A DNA stretch of 64,000 bases, taken from the NCBI RefSeq assembly GCF_002795245.1, contig NZ_PGVG01000012.1:1-64000 (forward strand), read 5' to 3'. The notes below the pieces were generated by a model, which was given only the letters and a program-made list of their open reading frames with translations, ran no database searches and was not told the DNA's origin. Both the position numbers and the translations under genes were made by a program. The DNA is from Bradyrhizobium forestalis. GTDB lineage: Bacteria; Pseudomonadota; Alphaproteobacteria; Rhizobiales; Xanthobacteraceae. Positions within the stretch are counted from its first letter, which is position 1. Each line of letters opens with the position of its first letter. Below are positions 1 through 8,500 of this stretch, piece after piece.

Positions 1-193
1 CTCGTCCGCACAAATCTCATGCACAGACGGCCGATCAACAACTTGCTCGAACTACGGCAATCCGTCCCAATCAACCAAAATCAGTTGAACCTTGGACTAT
101 ACTTCCAATGAACCGGACAGCCGTGGGTCAAGCCCGGCCGTGACGAGAGCGTCCAATCACACGCAAATGTGCGATTTCATGCGGCTCGCGTGA

Positions 194-892
194 TCAGTCC
201 TGCCCGCTACCGAACAGCGCAGCGAACTGCTTCTCGCCGGTACGCGTGAAATTCACGACGCGGCTGCCGGGCGTGGCATCGCGCGCGGCCCATTTCAGCT
301 CAGCGAAGCGCTGCATCAAGGCCGCGCCCAGCGTGCCGGCGAGATGGTGACGCCGCTCGCTCCAGTCGAGGCACGCCTTGCACACGGGGCGGCGTGGGTG
401 GCTGAGCATGTCGGGCGAGATCTGCAGATGCTTGGCGAGGAAGCGCTCGCCCTCGGCCGTGAGCTCGATGTCCTGCTTCCTCTGCCTGACCAGCTGCCGC
501 TGGCGCAGGGAGTCCAGCATCTGCACGCCGAGATCGCCAGCGAGATGGTCGTAGCAGATCCGCGCGCGCCGCAGCGCAGGGTCCTTCGGTCCGGTTCGCA
601 CGCGCATGTGGCCGGTCCGCGCGGCAAGGCCCGCAAGCCCCTCGAGCACGCCGGCGACGTCGTCGTCGGTGAGGCGGTAGTAGCGGTGCCGGCCCTGCTT
701 CTCCGGTTCGACCAGCCCGCCGGCCTCGAGCTTCGAAAGATGCGAGCTCGCGGTCTGCGGTGTGATGCCGGCCTCCTGCGCCAGCTCGCTGGCAGTGAGC
801 GCGCGGCCGTTCATCAGCGCCGTGAGCATATTGGCGCGGGCGGGATCGCCGACCAGCGAGGCGACCATGGCGATGTCGGGACCTGATTTCAT
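194..892 (-). CDS. ArsR-family (winged helix) transcriptional regulator, long form
   Basis: This 232-residue protein has an N-terminal winged-helix domain (about residues 10-85) with the recognition segment ITPQTASSHLSKLEAGGLV and the wing KQGRHRYYRLTD, which is typical of ArsR regulators. The domain is followed by a roughly 145-residue C-terminal extension that ends in a conserved-looking CKACLDWSERR patch. ArsR proteins are usually 90-120 residues, so the extension may be a sensor or dimerisation module; its two cysteines could bind metal or thiol ligands, but that is inference. I chose the start giving MKSGPDIAMVASL because the HTH begins just after it; upstream in-frame sequence is non-coding in character. 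It is divergent from the NIPSNAP/ABM genes, which it may control. The target is unknown. Confidence 0.85.
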   Translation of the reverse strand: MKSGPDIAMVASLVGDPARANMLTALMNGRALTASELAQEAGITPQTASSHLSKLEAGGLVEPEKQGRHRYYRLTDDDVAGVLEGLAGLAARTGHMRVRTGPKDPALRRARICYDHLAGDLGVQMLDSLRQRQLVRQRKQDIELTAEGERFLAKHLQISPDMLSHPRRPVCKACLDWSERRHHLAGTLGAALMQRFAELKWAARDATPGSRVVNFTRTGEKQFAALFGSGQD

Positions 893-951
893 GCTTCGAT
901 GGTAGCCGAAGCATTGTGGTCGGGCAAGGGCGTAGCGTGTTGTTACGAACA

Positions 952-980
952 CGTCATTGCGAGCGAAGCGAAGCAATCGA
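952..980. repeat. Short dispersed repeat half (CGTCATTGCGAGCG type)
   Basis: The segment beginning CGTCATTGCGAGCGAAGCG lies in the divergent spacer between the ArsR gene and the NIPSNAP gene. The same CGTCATTGCGAGCG word starts a related unit at 33846. This kind of word recurs in spacers of Bradyrhizobium-like genomes (recalled knowledge). No function is inferred. Confidence 0.55.
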
Positions 981-1039
981 GAAGCTTCAGCGGCGACGGT
1001 GTTGCTTTGCTCGCTGCCACGGCCAATCAGGAGCCCATC

Positions 1040-1348
1040 ATGTCCGTCACCGTCTTCATCCGTTACCAGCTCGATCCCTTCAAGCGCGCGCAGTTCGAGG
1101 AATATGCGAAGCGCTGGCTCACCATCATCCCGAAATGCGGCGGCGACCTGATCGGCTATTTCATGCCGCATGAGGGCACCAACAACATCGCCTTCGGACT
1201 GATCAGCTTCGAGAGCCTGGCGGCCTATGAAGCCTATCGCACGCGGCTGCGGCAGGACGCTGAGGGCATGGCGAATTTCCACTTCGCCGAGGAACACAAA
1301 TTCATCCTCACGGAAGAGCGCACCTTCCTGCGCAAGGTGGTATTGTAG
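1040..1348 (+). CDS. NIPSNAP-family small alpha-beta barrel protein
   Basis: The 102-residue product (MSVTVFIRYQLDPFKRAQF) resembles NIPSNAP/dimeric alpha-beta barrel proteins: a beta strand, then a helix with EEYAKRWLTIIPKCGG, then GYFMPHEGTNNIAFGLISF and an AYEAYRTRLRQD helix. The start at 1040 is preceded by a good AGGAG ribosome binding site, whereas the longer in-frame extension runs through repeat-like spacer DNA. The family's role is poorly defined; members often sit in catabolic operons. It is followed 17 bases later by another ferredoxin-like barrel protein, so the two are probably co-transcribed. Confidence 0.85.
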   Translation: MSVTVFIRYQLDPFKRAQFEEYAKRWLTIIPKCGGDLIGYFMPHEGTNNIAFGLISFESLAAYEAYRTRLRQDAEGMANFHFAEEHKFILTEERTFLRKVVL

Positions 1349-1365
1349 TCCACCAACAGCAGGAG

Positions 1366-1722
1366 ATGCCCATGATCGCCGTGATCTTCGAGGTCTGGCC
1401 CAAGCCGGAACACCGCCAGGACTATTTTGACCTCGCTGCCGACCTGAAGCCACTGCTGCAGACCATCGACGGCTTCATCTCGGTCGAGCGCTTCGAGAGC
1501 CTGACCGAGAAGGGCAAGATCCTGTCGGTGTCGTTCTGGCGGGATGAGGCGGCAGTAGCGGCCTGGCGCAACACGATGGAGCACCGCCGCACCCAGGCAA
1601 AAGGCCGCGCAAAAATCTTCGCGGATTATCATCTGCGCATCGCCAGCGTGATCCGGGACTACAGCATGACCGACCGCGAGCAGGCCCCGAAGGACAGCCG
1701 CGCCGTACACGACGCGCACTAG
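1366..1722 (+). CDS. Antibiotic biosynthesis monooxygenase (ABM) domain protein
   Basis: The 118-residue protein carries an ABM-type ferredoxin-like barrel: IAVIFEVWPKPEHRQDYFD, then GFISVERFESLTEKGKILSVSFWRDE, then AAWRNTMEHRRTQAKGR. Members include small oxygenases that act without cofactor as well as proteins of unknown role. The tail after residue 95 (DYSMTDREQAPKDSRAVHDAH) is likely disordered. A second methionine two codons downstream is an equally possible start. It lies directly behind the NIPSNAP gene and 51 bases ahead of the PEP-mutase-like gene, so the three probably form one transcript. Confidence 0.85.
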   Translation: MPMIAVIFEVWPKPEHRQDYFDLAADLKPLLQTIDGFISVERFESLTEKGKILSVSFWRDEAAVAAWRNTMEHRRTQAKGRAKIFADYHLRIASVIRDYSMTDREQAPKDSRAVHDAH

Positions 1723-1773
1723 CGGAGTTGAAAACGCGCGCCTATGTCTGCGCGGCCAACAAGGGAGAGAAAC

Positions 1774-2583
1774 ATGCATGTGACGACCGCTGACAAGCGC
1801 GCGACGTTCAGGAAGATGCACGAGAGCGGCTGCTTCATTTTGCCGAACCCGGTCGATGTCGGCAGTGCGAAAGCGTTGCAACATCTCGGTTTCAAGGCGA
1901 TTGCGTCATCGAGCGCCGGCTTTGCCTGGACCATCGGCAAGGCGGACAATCACGTCAGCGTCGAGGACGTCTGTCAGCATCTGGCAGCATTGAGCTCGGC
2001 CGTCGACATCCCCGTGAACGCCGATTTCGAGGGCGGCTTTGCCGTCGAGCCGGACAAGGTCGCCGACAATGTCGAGCGCTGCGTGCGTACCGGCGTGGCG
2101 GGCCTGTCGATTGAGGATTCCACCGGCGACAAGGACAAGCCGCTCTACGACCGCGCGCTGGCGGTCGAGCGCATCAAGGCCTCGCGCAAGGCGATCGGCG
2201 ACAGCGGCACGCTGCTGGTCGGCCGCTGTGAGGCGTATCTCTGGGGCGTCACCGATCTCAAGCTCGTCATCGACCGGCTCACCGCCTACGCGGATGCAGG
2301 TGCCGACTGCCTCTATGCGCCGGGCCTGAGGAGCCGCGAGGACATCGCCGCGGTGGTGAAGGCTGTCGCACCAAAGCCGTTCAATCTTCTGATCGGCGCG
2401 TCCGGCCTGTCGCTGCAGGAAGCCCAAGATCTCGGCGTGCGCCGGATCAGCGTCGGCGGCTCGCTCGCCCGCGCCGCCTGGGGCGGCTTCATGCGTGCGG
2501 CAAAGGAGATGGCGGAGAAGGGAACGTTCACAGAGCTTGGCAGCGGCTATCCCGGCGGCGAGCTCAACAAGATGTTCGGCTGA
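1774..2583 (+). CDS. Isocitrate lyase/PEP mutase superfamily protein
   Basis: The 269-residue protein has the ICL/PEPM barrel fold signature: PVNADFEGGF for the metal-binding Asp region, GVAGLSIEDST, LLVGRCEAYL and GADCLYAPGL. The family makes or breaks C-C or C-P bonds beside a carbonyl in small alpha-keto or hydroxy acids. The KKCGH/KRCGH catalytic loop of true isocitrate and methylisocitrate lyases is missing: after IEDST comes GDKDKPLYDR. Lyase activity on (methyl)isocitrate is therefore unlikely, and an oxaloacetate- or phosphonopyruvate-type activity is more plausible. The start at 1774 (MHVTTADKR) is chosen because AGGGAGAG lies 6 bases upstream; a longer frame opens at 1744. Confidence 0.88.
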   Translation: MHVTTADKRATFRKMHESGCFILPNPVDVGSAKALQHLGFKAIASSSAGFAWTIGKADNHVSVEDVCQHLAALSSAVDIPVNADFEGGFAVEPDKVADNVERCVRTGVAGLSIEDSTGDKDKPLYDRALAVERIKASRKAIGDSGTLLVGRCEAYLWGVTDLKLVIDRLTAYADAGADCLYAPGLRSREDIAAVVKAVAPKPFNLLIGASGLSLQEAQDLGVRRISVGGSLARAAWGGFMRAAKEMAEKGTFTELGSGYPGGELNKMFG

Positions 2584-2607
2584 AGAAGATGCTCAGCTGA
2601 ACGAAAA

Positions 2608-2632
2608 GCGGCGGGACGGTCAGTCCCGCCGC
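2608..2632. terminator. Stem-loop terminator after the PEP-mutase-like gene
   Basis: A perfect 10-bp stem GCGGCGGGAC / GTCCCGCCGC encloses a GGTCA loop 25 bases past the stop codon and is followed by a pyrimidine run (TCTCTC). Because it is preceded by AAAA it could work in both directions. Confidence 0.75.
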
Positions 2633-2645
2633 TCTCTCATCCTTT

Positions 2646-2772
2646 CGGTGTCATTCCCCGCCTCGCGCGCACTTGCGCACGGGGGCGGGGAATCCAGTAC
2701 GCCGCGGCTTTTCGGTTCAATCGATACCGTCTCGGAGTACTGGATCGCCCGGTCAAGCCGGGCGATGACAGT
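2646..2772. repeat. Palindromic intergenic repeat (GTCATTCC...GATGAC family)
   Basis: The spacer between the convergent genes at 2583 and 2801 is filled by a large imperfect palindrome. It begins GTCATTCCCCGC, contains two inner hairpins (the GCGCACTTGCGC type and the GGATCGCC...GGGCGATG type) around CCAGTACGC and AGTACTGGAT, and ends GGGCGATGAC. Related units occur at 13654-13755 and 29868-29970. Confidence 0.65.
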
Positions 2773-2800
2773 TGTGTGCTGCGCGATGGCAGTCGCGTTG

Positions 2801-3193
2801 TTACTTCGCGCCGTCAGACGGACTCTGTGTATCCGGGGCCGGTTTGCTCGGTGCAGCACCCGTGGTCGTGCCCGGCTCGGTGTTGCTGCGCGGCGTTACG
2901 TCACGCATGCCGGGAGGGGCGGCCGGGTTGGCCGGCGCCGTCTGCTGAGCAGTTCGCGAAGCCGGCTCGTTGCTCGCCTGGTTGCTGGTGGTCGTGTTGT
3001 TCAAGCCGTAGAACACCGCGCCGAGCACCAGGGCGACGGCCACGGCAAACAGCGCGATCCTGCCGCTGGAGGCAGGGCCTTCGCCAAGCTCGGGATCGGC
3101 CTGAAGGTCGGCATCCCGGCGTGCCGCGCGAAGATACTCATCGTCGGCGAGGTTCGGGCGATACGGATCGTTGGGAAAACGGTCGTCAGCCAT
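2801..3193 (-). CDS. Small one-pass membrane protein of unknown function
   Basis: The 130-residue product starts MADDRFPNDPYRPNLADDEY. It has an acidic cytoplasmic N-terminus of about 45 residues, one transmembrane helix (IALFAVAVALVLGAVFYGL, about residues 46-64), and then a low-complexity tail rich in Thr, Pro, Ala, Asn and Ser that should lie in the periplasm. The start is chosen because the minus strand shows GAGGAG just upstream; the longer frame has no such support. I do not recognise an enzymatic domain. Its promoter region is shared divergently with the TRIC-type channel gene. Confidence 0.75.
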   Translation of the reverse strand: MADDRFPNDPYRPNLADDEYLRAARRDADLQADPELGEGPASSGRIALFAVAVALVLGAVFYGLNNTTTSNQASNEPASRTAQQTAPANPAAPPGMRDVTPRSNTEPGTTTGAAPSKPAPDTQSPSDGAK

Positions 3194-3358
3194 CGATTGG
3201 TCTCCTCGGGTTATGACCCCGGGACAACCCTCAGGTGCGAGATTCTGTTCCGCGCCACCCAATGCTTTCGTCGCATGTTGCTCCGGCGGCGGGAATCGGG
3301 AACCTGTTTGCTCGGGAACTGGACGCGAGTTCCATGGCCGCGACGAGGGACGAAGCTG

Positions 3359-4003
3359 ATGTGGAGCCTGCCGCCGACCGATAGCGTGCTGCACTTTCTG
3401 GCGCTCATCGCCATCACGGCTGAGGGCATGACGGCGGCACTGGCCGCGGGGCGGCGCAGCATGGATTATGTCGGCGTTTGTCTTCTCGCCTGCATCACCG
3501 CGCTTGGCGGCGGCACGCTGCGCGATCTGTTTCTCGGTCATTATCCGCTGGTGTGGGTGGCCAACCCGATCTACCTCGCACTGCCGGGTGGGGCGGCGCT
3601 GCTGACCATCCTGATCGCGCGGCTGGTGCATCGGTTGTACCTCGCCTTCATCGTGCTCGATGCCATCGGCCTCGTCGTCTTCACCATGATCGGCTGCAAC
3701 GTCGGCTGGCAGATGGATGCTTCGCTGCCGATCGTGATCGTCTCGGGCATGGTGACGGGCTGTGCCGGCGGGGTCTTGCGCGACGTGCTCTGCAACGACG
3801 TGCCGCTGCTGTTTCGATCCGAGCTCTATGCCAGCGTCTCGGTCGTGACAGGATTGTTCTATGCCACCGCCTTCGGCCTCAATCTCAATGCCGAGCTCTG
3901 GACGATTCTAACCTTCGTGCTCGGCCTCAGCTTCCGCCTGCTCGCGGTGCGCTACAAATGGGAGATGCCGAAATTCGTGTTCACGGGGGATGAGGGCAAG
4001 TAG
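3359..4003 (+). CDS. Trimeric intracellular cation channel (TRIC/UPF0126) family membrane protein
   Basis: The 214-residue protein is almost wholly hydrophobic with about seven membrane segments. It shows the two inverted glycine-rich repeats of the UPF0126/TRIC family: ACITALGGGTLRDLFLGHYP and the second half GMVTGCAGGVLRDVLCNDVP. The family forms homotrimeric potassium-selective channels in the cytoplasmic membrane. The start at 3359 (MWSLPPTDSVLHF) is chosen because GAGGGA lies upstream and the membrane protein begins there; the long in-frame extension is shadow sequence. It converges on the cytochrome c gene with a hairpin between them. Confidence 0.88.
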   Translation: MWSLPPTDSVLHFLALIAITAEGMTAALAAGRRSMDYVGVCLLACITALGGGTLRDLFLGHYPLVWVANPIYLALPGGAALLTILIARLVHRLYLAFIVLDAIGLVVFTMIGCNVGWQMDASLPIVIVSGMVTGCAGGVLRDVLCNDVPLLFRSELYASVSVVTGLFYATAFGLNLNAELWTILTFVLGLSFRLLAVRYKWEMPKFVFTGDEGK

Positions 4004-4021
4004 AGCTCTTTCTTCGCCTCT

Positions 4022-4045
4022 CCCCGCGTGCGGCCGCAAGCGGGG
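4022..4045. terminator. Convergent hairpin between the TRIC and cytochrome c genes
   Basis: CCCCGC and GCGGGG arms flank an inner GCGGCCGC palindrome in the 46-base spacer between two converging stop codons. Its position suggests a bidirectional terminator, though there is no strong T-run. Confidence 0.5.
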
Positions 4046-4049
4046 GGAC

Positions 4050-5273
4050 TTACTCCGCCTTCCTCGCCTTCGCCACCTGGGCTGGCGTCACCAGCGGGCC
4101 CGCATTGCCCCAGGAATTGCGGATGTAGTTCGTCACCGCCGCGATCTCGCGGTCGGACAATTGCTTGGCATAGCCCGGCATCTCGCCGGTGTTGGGTGCG
4201 CGCGGCGTCGTCACGGTGTGGGCACCGTCGAGGATGATGCGCAAGGTGGAGGATGGATTGATCGATTGCAGCAGCGCATTGCCCGGCAGCGGCGGGTAGA
4301 TGCGCGGCGCGCCCGAGCCGTCGGCCTCGTGGCAGGCGATGCAGAGCTTTGCATAGACGGCCTGGCCGGCCTTCATCTCGGCATCGTCGGGCGGTGTCAC
4401 GATTGTCTCGCGCCGGGCCGGCGGCAGGCTCTTCAGATATAGCGCGATCGCGCGTACATCGGCATCGCTCATCTTCGAGGTCGAGTTGACGATGACCTCC
4501 GCCATTGGCCCGCCGGCGTGGCTCTTGGCGTTACGCCCGCTTTGCAGGTACTCCGTAATGTCCTCCTCGCTCCACGATTTCAGCCCGGTGCGCGCGGCGC
4601 CATCGAGCCGCGGCGCAAACCAGCCGCCGATCTCATTGCCGGATAGCGCCTGCGCGTCCCTGTCGGCGCCGAAATAGTTCTTGGGCGTGTGGCAGGCGCC
4701 GCAATGACCGAGCCCGGTGACGAGATAGCCGCCTCTGTTCCAGGCCGCGCTCTTGCTCTGGTCCGGCTCGAACAGGCCGGGCTTGAAGTACATGGCATTC
4801 CAGATCCGCATCAGGCCGCGATAGCCGAACGGCCAGCGCAGCTCCGGCGGCTTGTTGGGGCTGGTGACGGGCGCAAGCGTGCCGAGATAGGCCCGGATCG
4901 CCAGCGTGTCGTCCTTCGTCATCTTCGTGAAGTAGGTGTAGGGGAAGGCCGGGTAGTAGTTCGATCCGTCCGGCGCGACCCCGTAGCGCAGGGCGCGGGT
5001 GAAATCGGCATCCGTCCAGGCGCCGATGCCGGCGTCGCGGTCCGGCGTCAGGTTCGGCGCATAGACCGCGCCGAACGGGGTGTCGATGCGTTTGCCGCCC
5101 GCGAAGGGCCTCTCCGGATCGGCGGTGTGGCAGCCCGCGCAGCCGCCGGCCTCGACCAGCGCCTTGCCATAGGCGATCAACTCCGGCGATGGTTCGGCGG
5201 CACGGGCCGCGCTTCCAACCGCACTGCACAACGCCAAACCCGCAACAGCCAAGCCAGCCAGAATCGTTCGCAT
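4050..5273 (-). CDS. Secreted three-haem cytochrome c (AdhB/gluconate-dehydrogenase subunit type)
   Basis: The 407-residue protein begins with a signal peptide (MRTILAGLAVAGLALCSAVG, cut near ARA-AEPSP). Three CxxCH haem sites are visible: CAGCH at 45-49, CGACH at 191-195 and CIACH at 311-315. Length and motif spacing match the membrane-associated cytochrome c subunits of alcohol, aldehyde, sorbitol or gluconate dehydrogenases, which pass electrons from a periplasmic dehydrogenase to ubiquinone. No partner dehydrogenase lies beside it: the upstream neighbour is the divergent fused ferredoxin oxidoreductase. The donor is therefore unknown. The C-terminal KARKAE tail is hydrophilic. Confidence 0.9.
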   Translation of the reverse strand: MRTILAGLAVAGLALCSAVGSAARAAEPSPELIAYGKALVEAGGCAGCHTADPERPFAGGKRIDTPFGAVYAPNLTPDRDAGIGAWTDADFTRALRYGVAPDGSNYYPAFPYTYFTKMTKDDTLAIRAYLGTLAPVTSPNKPPELRWPFGYRGLMRIWNAMYFKPGLFEPDQSKSAAWNRGGYLVTGLGHCGACHTPKNYFGADRDAQALSGNEIGGWFAPRLDGAARTGLKSWSEEDITEYLQSGRNAKSHAGGPMAEVIVNSTSKMSDADVRAIALYLKSLPPARRETIVTPPDDAEMKAGQAVYAKLCIACHEADGSGAPRIYPPLPGNALLQSINPSSTLRIILDGAHTVTTPRAPNTGEMPGYAKQLSDREIAAVTNYIRNSWGNAGPLVTPAQVAKARKAE

Positions 5274-5556
5274 CGAAAGCCTCTCCTGCGACCAATCGAC
5301 CTCACCTGCGTGAAGGGAGCGTCAATTCATTTCGCGACGGCGGGGGGATGGTGACACAAATTGAAAATGCCCGACGCCTTTGCAGCCACGAAATTGCGAT
5401 TTTTACCCGGCGCTCGCTTTGGTCCAGATTTGTGATGCGTCGCGTTAAATATCCGACATAGAGTGGCGGCGGTGGTCGGCGCGCCCTAGCTAAAAACAAC
5501 GGGAAGGCAACGGCTTAAGTCGGCAAGACCTGAACAGGGCGGCAAAAGAGGACAGT

Positions 5557-8500
5557 ATGGGCATCAACCAGGGTCCGATCAGTCTCGATCAAAAATACAC
5601 CCAGCAGACCGGACACGTCTTCACCACGGGCATCCAGGCCCTGGTCCGGCTGCCGATGGCCCAGATCCGGCGCGACCGCGCCAACGGCCTCAACACCGCG
5701 GGCTTCATCTCCGGCTATCGCGGCTCGCCGCTCGGCGGCTACGACCAGCAACTCTTCGCCGCCCGCAAGCATCTCGAACAGTACAACATCAAGTTCCAGC
5801 CCGGCGTGAACGAGGACCTCGCCGCAACCGCCGTCTGGGGCTCGCAGCAGCTCAACCTTTCGCCCGGCGCCAAATACGACGGCGTGGTCGGCATCTGGTA
5901 CGGCAAGGGGCCCGGCGTCGACCGCTGCGGCGACGTGTTCCGTCACGGCAATGCCGCGGGCTCGGCCAAGAACGGCGGCGTGCTGTGTCTTGCCGGCGAC
6001 GATCACGGCGCAAAATCATCCACGGTTCCGCATCAGTCCGACCACGCCTTCATCTCGGCGCTGATGCCCTATCTCTATCCCTCGAGCATCCACGAGATGA
6101 TCGAGATGGGCCTGCTCGGCATCGCGATGTCACGCTATTCCGGCTGCTGGGTCGGCATGAAGGTGATCACGGAGACGGTGGAGACCACCGCCGAGATCGA
6201 CCTCACCGACGAGATGAAGCCCTTCATCATCCCGACCGATTTCGAGCTGCCGCCCGGCGGGCTCAATCTGCGCTGGCCCGACGACCGTTTCGAGCAGGAC
6301 CGGCGCCTGCAGGACTACAAGGGCTTTGCCGCGATCGCCTTTGCCCGCGCCAACAAGGTCAACCGCGTCACCATGGATTCGCCGAACGCGCGCTTCGGCA
6401 TCATGGCGTCAGGCAAGAGCTACGAGGACGTGCGCCAGGCGCTGCGCGAGCTGGGGATCACCGAGGAGGTTGCCGCCAAAATCGGCTTGCGTCTCTACAA
6501 GATCGGCATGCCCTGGCCGCTCGAGCCGGAGGGCGTGCGCCAGTTCGCCGTCGGGCTCGAGGAGATCTTCATCGTCGAGGAGCGCCGCGAGATCGTCGAG
6601 AACCAGGTCAAGCAGGAGCTGTTCAACTGGCGCGACGACGTTCGCCCGCGCATCGTCGGCAAGATGGACGAGCACGACAAGCGCTTCCTGACCTTCGCCG
6701 CCGAACTCAGCGTCGCCTCGCTTGCGACCTCGCTCACCGAGCGGCTGCTTCGACTTAATCTCAACCCCGAGATCGCGGAGATGCTCCGCGTCAAGGCCGA
6801 TTGGTTCAACGGCCGTCAGGCCACCCAGATGCAGGCGGTCGCGCCCGTCTCCCGCACTCCCTATTTCTGCTCCGGCTGCCCCCACAACACCTCGACCAAG
6901 GTCCCAGAGGGAAGTCGCGCGCTCGCCGGCATCGGCTGTCACTTCATGGCGCTGTGGATGGACCGCTCGACCGAGACGTTCACCCATATGGGCGGCGAGG
7001 GCGTGCCGTGGGTCGGCATCGCGCCGTTCACCAACGAGAACCACATCTTCGCCAATCTCGGTGACGGCACCTATTTCCATTCGGGCATTCTCGCGATCCG
7101 CCAGGCGATCGCCTCCAAGGCCAACATCACCTACAAGATCCTCTACAACGACGCCGTCGCCATGACCGGCGGCCAGCGCCATGACGGCGATCTCTCCCCG
7201 CAGAAGATCATGGCGCAGCTTCATGCCGAGGGCATCAGCGAGATTTACCTGGTGTCCGAAAATCCCGACGCGTATCCGGCCAATACCATCGCGCCCGGCG
7301 TGAAGAAGTATCACCGCGACGAGCTCGACAACGTCATGAAGATGTGCCGCGAGTACAAAGGCACCTCGGCGATCGTCTTCGTGCAGACCTGTGCCGCCGA
7401 GAAGCGGCGCCGCCGCAAGCGCGGCCTGATGGAGGATCCGGCACGCCGCGTCATGATCAACCCGGCGGTCTGCGAGGGCTGTGGCGATTGCTCGGTGCAG
7501 TCGAACTGCATCTCGGTCGAACCGCTGGAGACCGAGTTCGGCCGCAAGCGCGCCATCAACCAGTCGTCCTGCAACAAGGACTATTCCTGCCTCAAGGGTT
7601 TCTGCCCGTCCTTCGTCACCATCGACGGCGGCGCGCCGCGCCACCGCGCACCTAGCGAACTCGCCGAGATCGGCGAGCTGCCCGAGCCGGCCTCGCGCCC
7701 GACTCTCGATAAGCCCTATAACATCGCCGTCGGCGGTGTCGGCGGCACCGGCGTGCTCACCATCGGCGCGCTGCTCGGCATGGCCGCCCATATCGAGGGC
7801 AAGGCCTCGATGATCCTGGACATGTCGGGCCTGGCGCAAAAGGGCGGGGCGGTGCTCAGCCATGTGCGGCTATCAGACCATCCGGCCGAGGTGACCTGCT
7901 CGCGCATCGTCACCGGCACGGCCGATCTCGTGCTCGCCGCGGACGAGGTAGTCGCGGTCGCCAAGGACACCATCTCGCTCTGCGACCCCAGCCGCACCCG
8001 CGGCATCATCAACAGCCACGTCATTCCCACCGCCGACTTCATCCTCAACCGCGACTTCAACTTCCAGACCCGCAAGCTCAATGCGGTGCTGGAGACGGCG
8101 CTGCACAAGGGCTCCGTCTTCTTCGATTTCACCAGGCCCGCCGAGCAGCTGCTCGGCGACAGCATCGCCACCAACATGATGATGATGGGCTATGCCTATC
8201 AGAAAGGCCTGCTGCCACTCTCCGCGGAATCGATCGAGCAGGCCATCGAGGTCAACGGCGTCTCGATCAAGATGAACAAGGAAGCCTTCCGCCTCGGCCG
8301 CCTCGCGGTCGCCGATCCCCAGCGCCTCGCCGACATGCTGAAGGGGACCGACGAGGTGGCTGCACCGAAGACGCTGGATGCGATGACGCTGGACGAGATC
8401 ATCGAGCACCGCGCCAAGCATCTGGTCGCCTACCAGAACACCCGTCTCGCCAAGCGCTATCGCAAGCTGGTCGATCAGGTTCGCGATGCCGCCAAGCAGG

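Noticed and set aside
6409..7863. 484-residue antisense frame in the oxidoreductase gene
   Set aside because: It lies wholly within the fused oxidoreductase and shows only shadow composition.
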